From positions 124,001 through 188,000 of the forward strand of contig CAWGZX010000006.1 in assembly GCA_963827135.1 (NCBI GenBank): DNA of 64,000 bases. The letters run 5' to 3'. This DNA is from JAJRAN01 sp963827135 (GTDB lineage Archaea; Thermoplasmatota; Thermoplasmata; Methanomassiliicoccales; UBA472). The position numbers and the translations under genes are program-made. Below, in pieces: positions 63,516 to 64,000 of this stretch. Position 1 is the first letter of the stretch; every line of letters starts with the position of its first letter. The notes beneath the pieces were generated by a model. The model had not been told where the DNA came from, did not search any database, and saw only the letters and a list, made by a program, of their open reading frames with translations.

Positions 63516-64000
63516 ATGAGCACACTCATCATCCTCCTCGACGGCGCGGCGGACGAGCCCATAACCGAACTGGGAGACCAAACGCCGCTGCAGGCCTTGG
63601 ACAAGAGGTTCATAGACTCCATAGCCAGCAATGGTAGGTTGGGATGCACGGACGCGCGAGGCTACACACACCTCTTCATGTTGGCGCTGATGAGCGGGAG
63701 GGATATGAACGTGCCCCGGGGCGTGATCGAGGCCCTGGGATACGGGGTCAGGCTCGAGAGGGGGGAGGTGGCCTATCGGTTAAGTCCTGCCAGCTTGGAG
63801 GACCACCGCATAAAATGGGAGTACGGGCTGGCGTGCGAGCAGGACGCCAAGCTCCGGTTGGTGGCCAAGCGCAGCATGGATAGCATCTCCTCCCTGAGCC
63901 CGAAACTCCAGTTCTATGCACAAGGCAAAGGAATCCTCACGGTCAGATCGGCCCATGTGGAGGAGCTTCCCGCTCCGCCCGCCCCTGTGGACCTAGAGAG
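63516..64000 (+). CDS. Cofactor-independent phosphoglycerate mutase-like (apgM family), divergent, truncated by window edge
   Basis: 161 codons, open to the window end. Opens STLIILLDGAADEPITELGDQTPLQALD, the ApgM N-terminus with metal-binding Asp9; later RGVIEALGYGVRLERGEVAYRLSPASLED (in part) also matches. Between them, where ApgM proteins have a catalytic Ser/Thr in a GSDTAH/GTEVAH-like motif, this one reads DARGYTHLFMLALMSG. The nucleophile position is therefore uncertain and the protein may not be a standard mutase. The second half is outside the window. Confidence 0.75.
   Translation, partial: MSTLIILLDGAADEPITELGDQTPLQALDKRFIDSIASNGRLGCTDARGYTHLFMLALMSGRDMNVPRGVIEALGYGVRLERGEVAYRLSPASLEDHRIKWEYGLACEQDAKLRLVAKRSMDSISSLSPKLQFYAQGKGILTVRSAHVEELPAPPAPVDLE

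Noticed and set aside
1..64000. tRNA or rRNA genes
   Set aside because: Intergenic gaps were scanned by eye for T-loop-like motifs and cloverleaf arms; none found. A tRNA-specific search would be decisive.

Overview
The window is a gene-dense, high-GC stretch of an archaeal chromosome. The core genes are archaeal: the aspartate-semialdehyde route to dehydroquinate, GHMP-type shikimate kinase, pelota, archaeal-type homocysteine synthesis (COG1900 plus NIL-ferredoxin), UPF0280, AbrB-PhoU and apgM-like genes. Promoters look like BRE/TATA elements. GC content, gene content and the hydrogenase maturation gene hypF suggest Thermoplasmatota, perhaps a Methanomassiliicoccales-like lineage. That placement is inference; no rRNA or methanogenesis marker lies in the window.

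Layout. 1-5.2 kb: a truncated cardiolipin synthase, an agmatine-to-putrescine pair, flavin-binding and DUF362/ferredoxin proteins, and a superoxide dismutase. 5.2-12.2 kb: a cell-surface block with a DUF4097-like protein, a giant papain-type protease with nine Ig-like repeats, and a small membrane protein. 12.2-18.7 kb: the phosphate system pstS(tandem)-pstC-pstA-pstB-phoU, divergent from an AbrB-PhoU regulator. 18.8-23.7 kb: a zinc ribbon, a badly frameshifted isocitrate dehydrogenase, aconitase/isopropylmalate-isomerase subunits, and pelota. 23.9-31 kb: carAB, an Lrp regulator, a DMT permease and an ACT regulator. 31.2-39.8 kb: a tight aromatic operon from ADH synthase to prephenate dehydrogenase, ending in asd. 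39.8-42.5 kb: the homocysteine (sulfide assimilation) genes. 42.5-51.9 kb: tag, a winged-helix regulator, and the his operon running into lysC and pheA. 51.9-64 kb: an aminotransferase with two flavoredoxin-like proteins, a LURP-one protein, mtnP, a receiver/GAF protein, peroxiredoxin, gcvH, hypF, a surface protein, a cation antiporter and a truncated apgM-like gene.

The genes converge on aspartate semialdehyde. LysC and Asd make it, ADH synthase uses it for aromatic amino acids, and the COG1900/NIL-ferredoxin pair uses it for homocysteine. Almost all aro and his genes overlap by 1-4 bases, so they are probably long polycistronic units. A direct repeat of TAGCCATTRGTC, 21 bp apart, flanks the his TATA box. 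Related sequences lie near the UPF0280 promoter and upstream of the winged-helix gene between them, which suggests local co-regulation.

Seven genes (the giant protease, pstS, idh, carB, lrp, tag, hisG) carry small frameshifts, most of them one-base insertions in short homopolymers. Reading frames resume cleanly on both sides, so most are probably sequence or assembly errors. The idh gene has about ten. No tRNA, rRNA, CRISPR array or insertion sequence was recognised.
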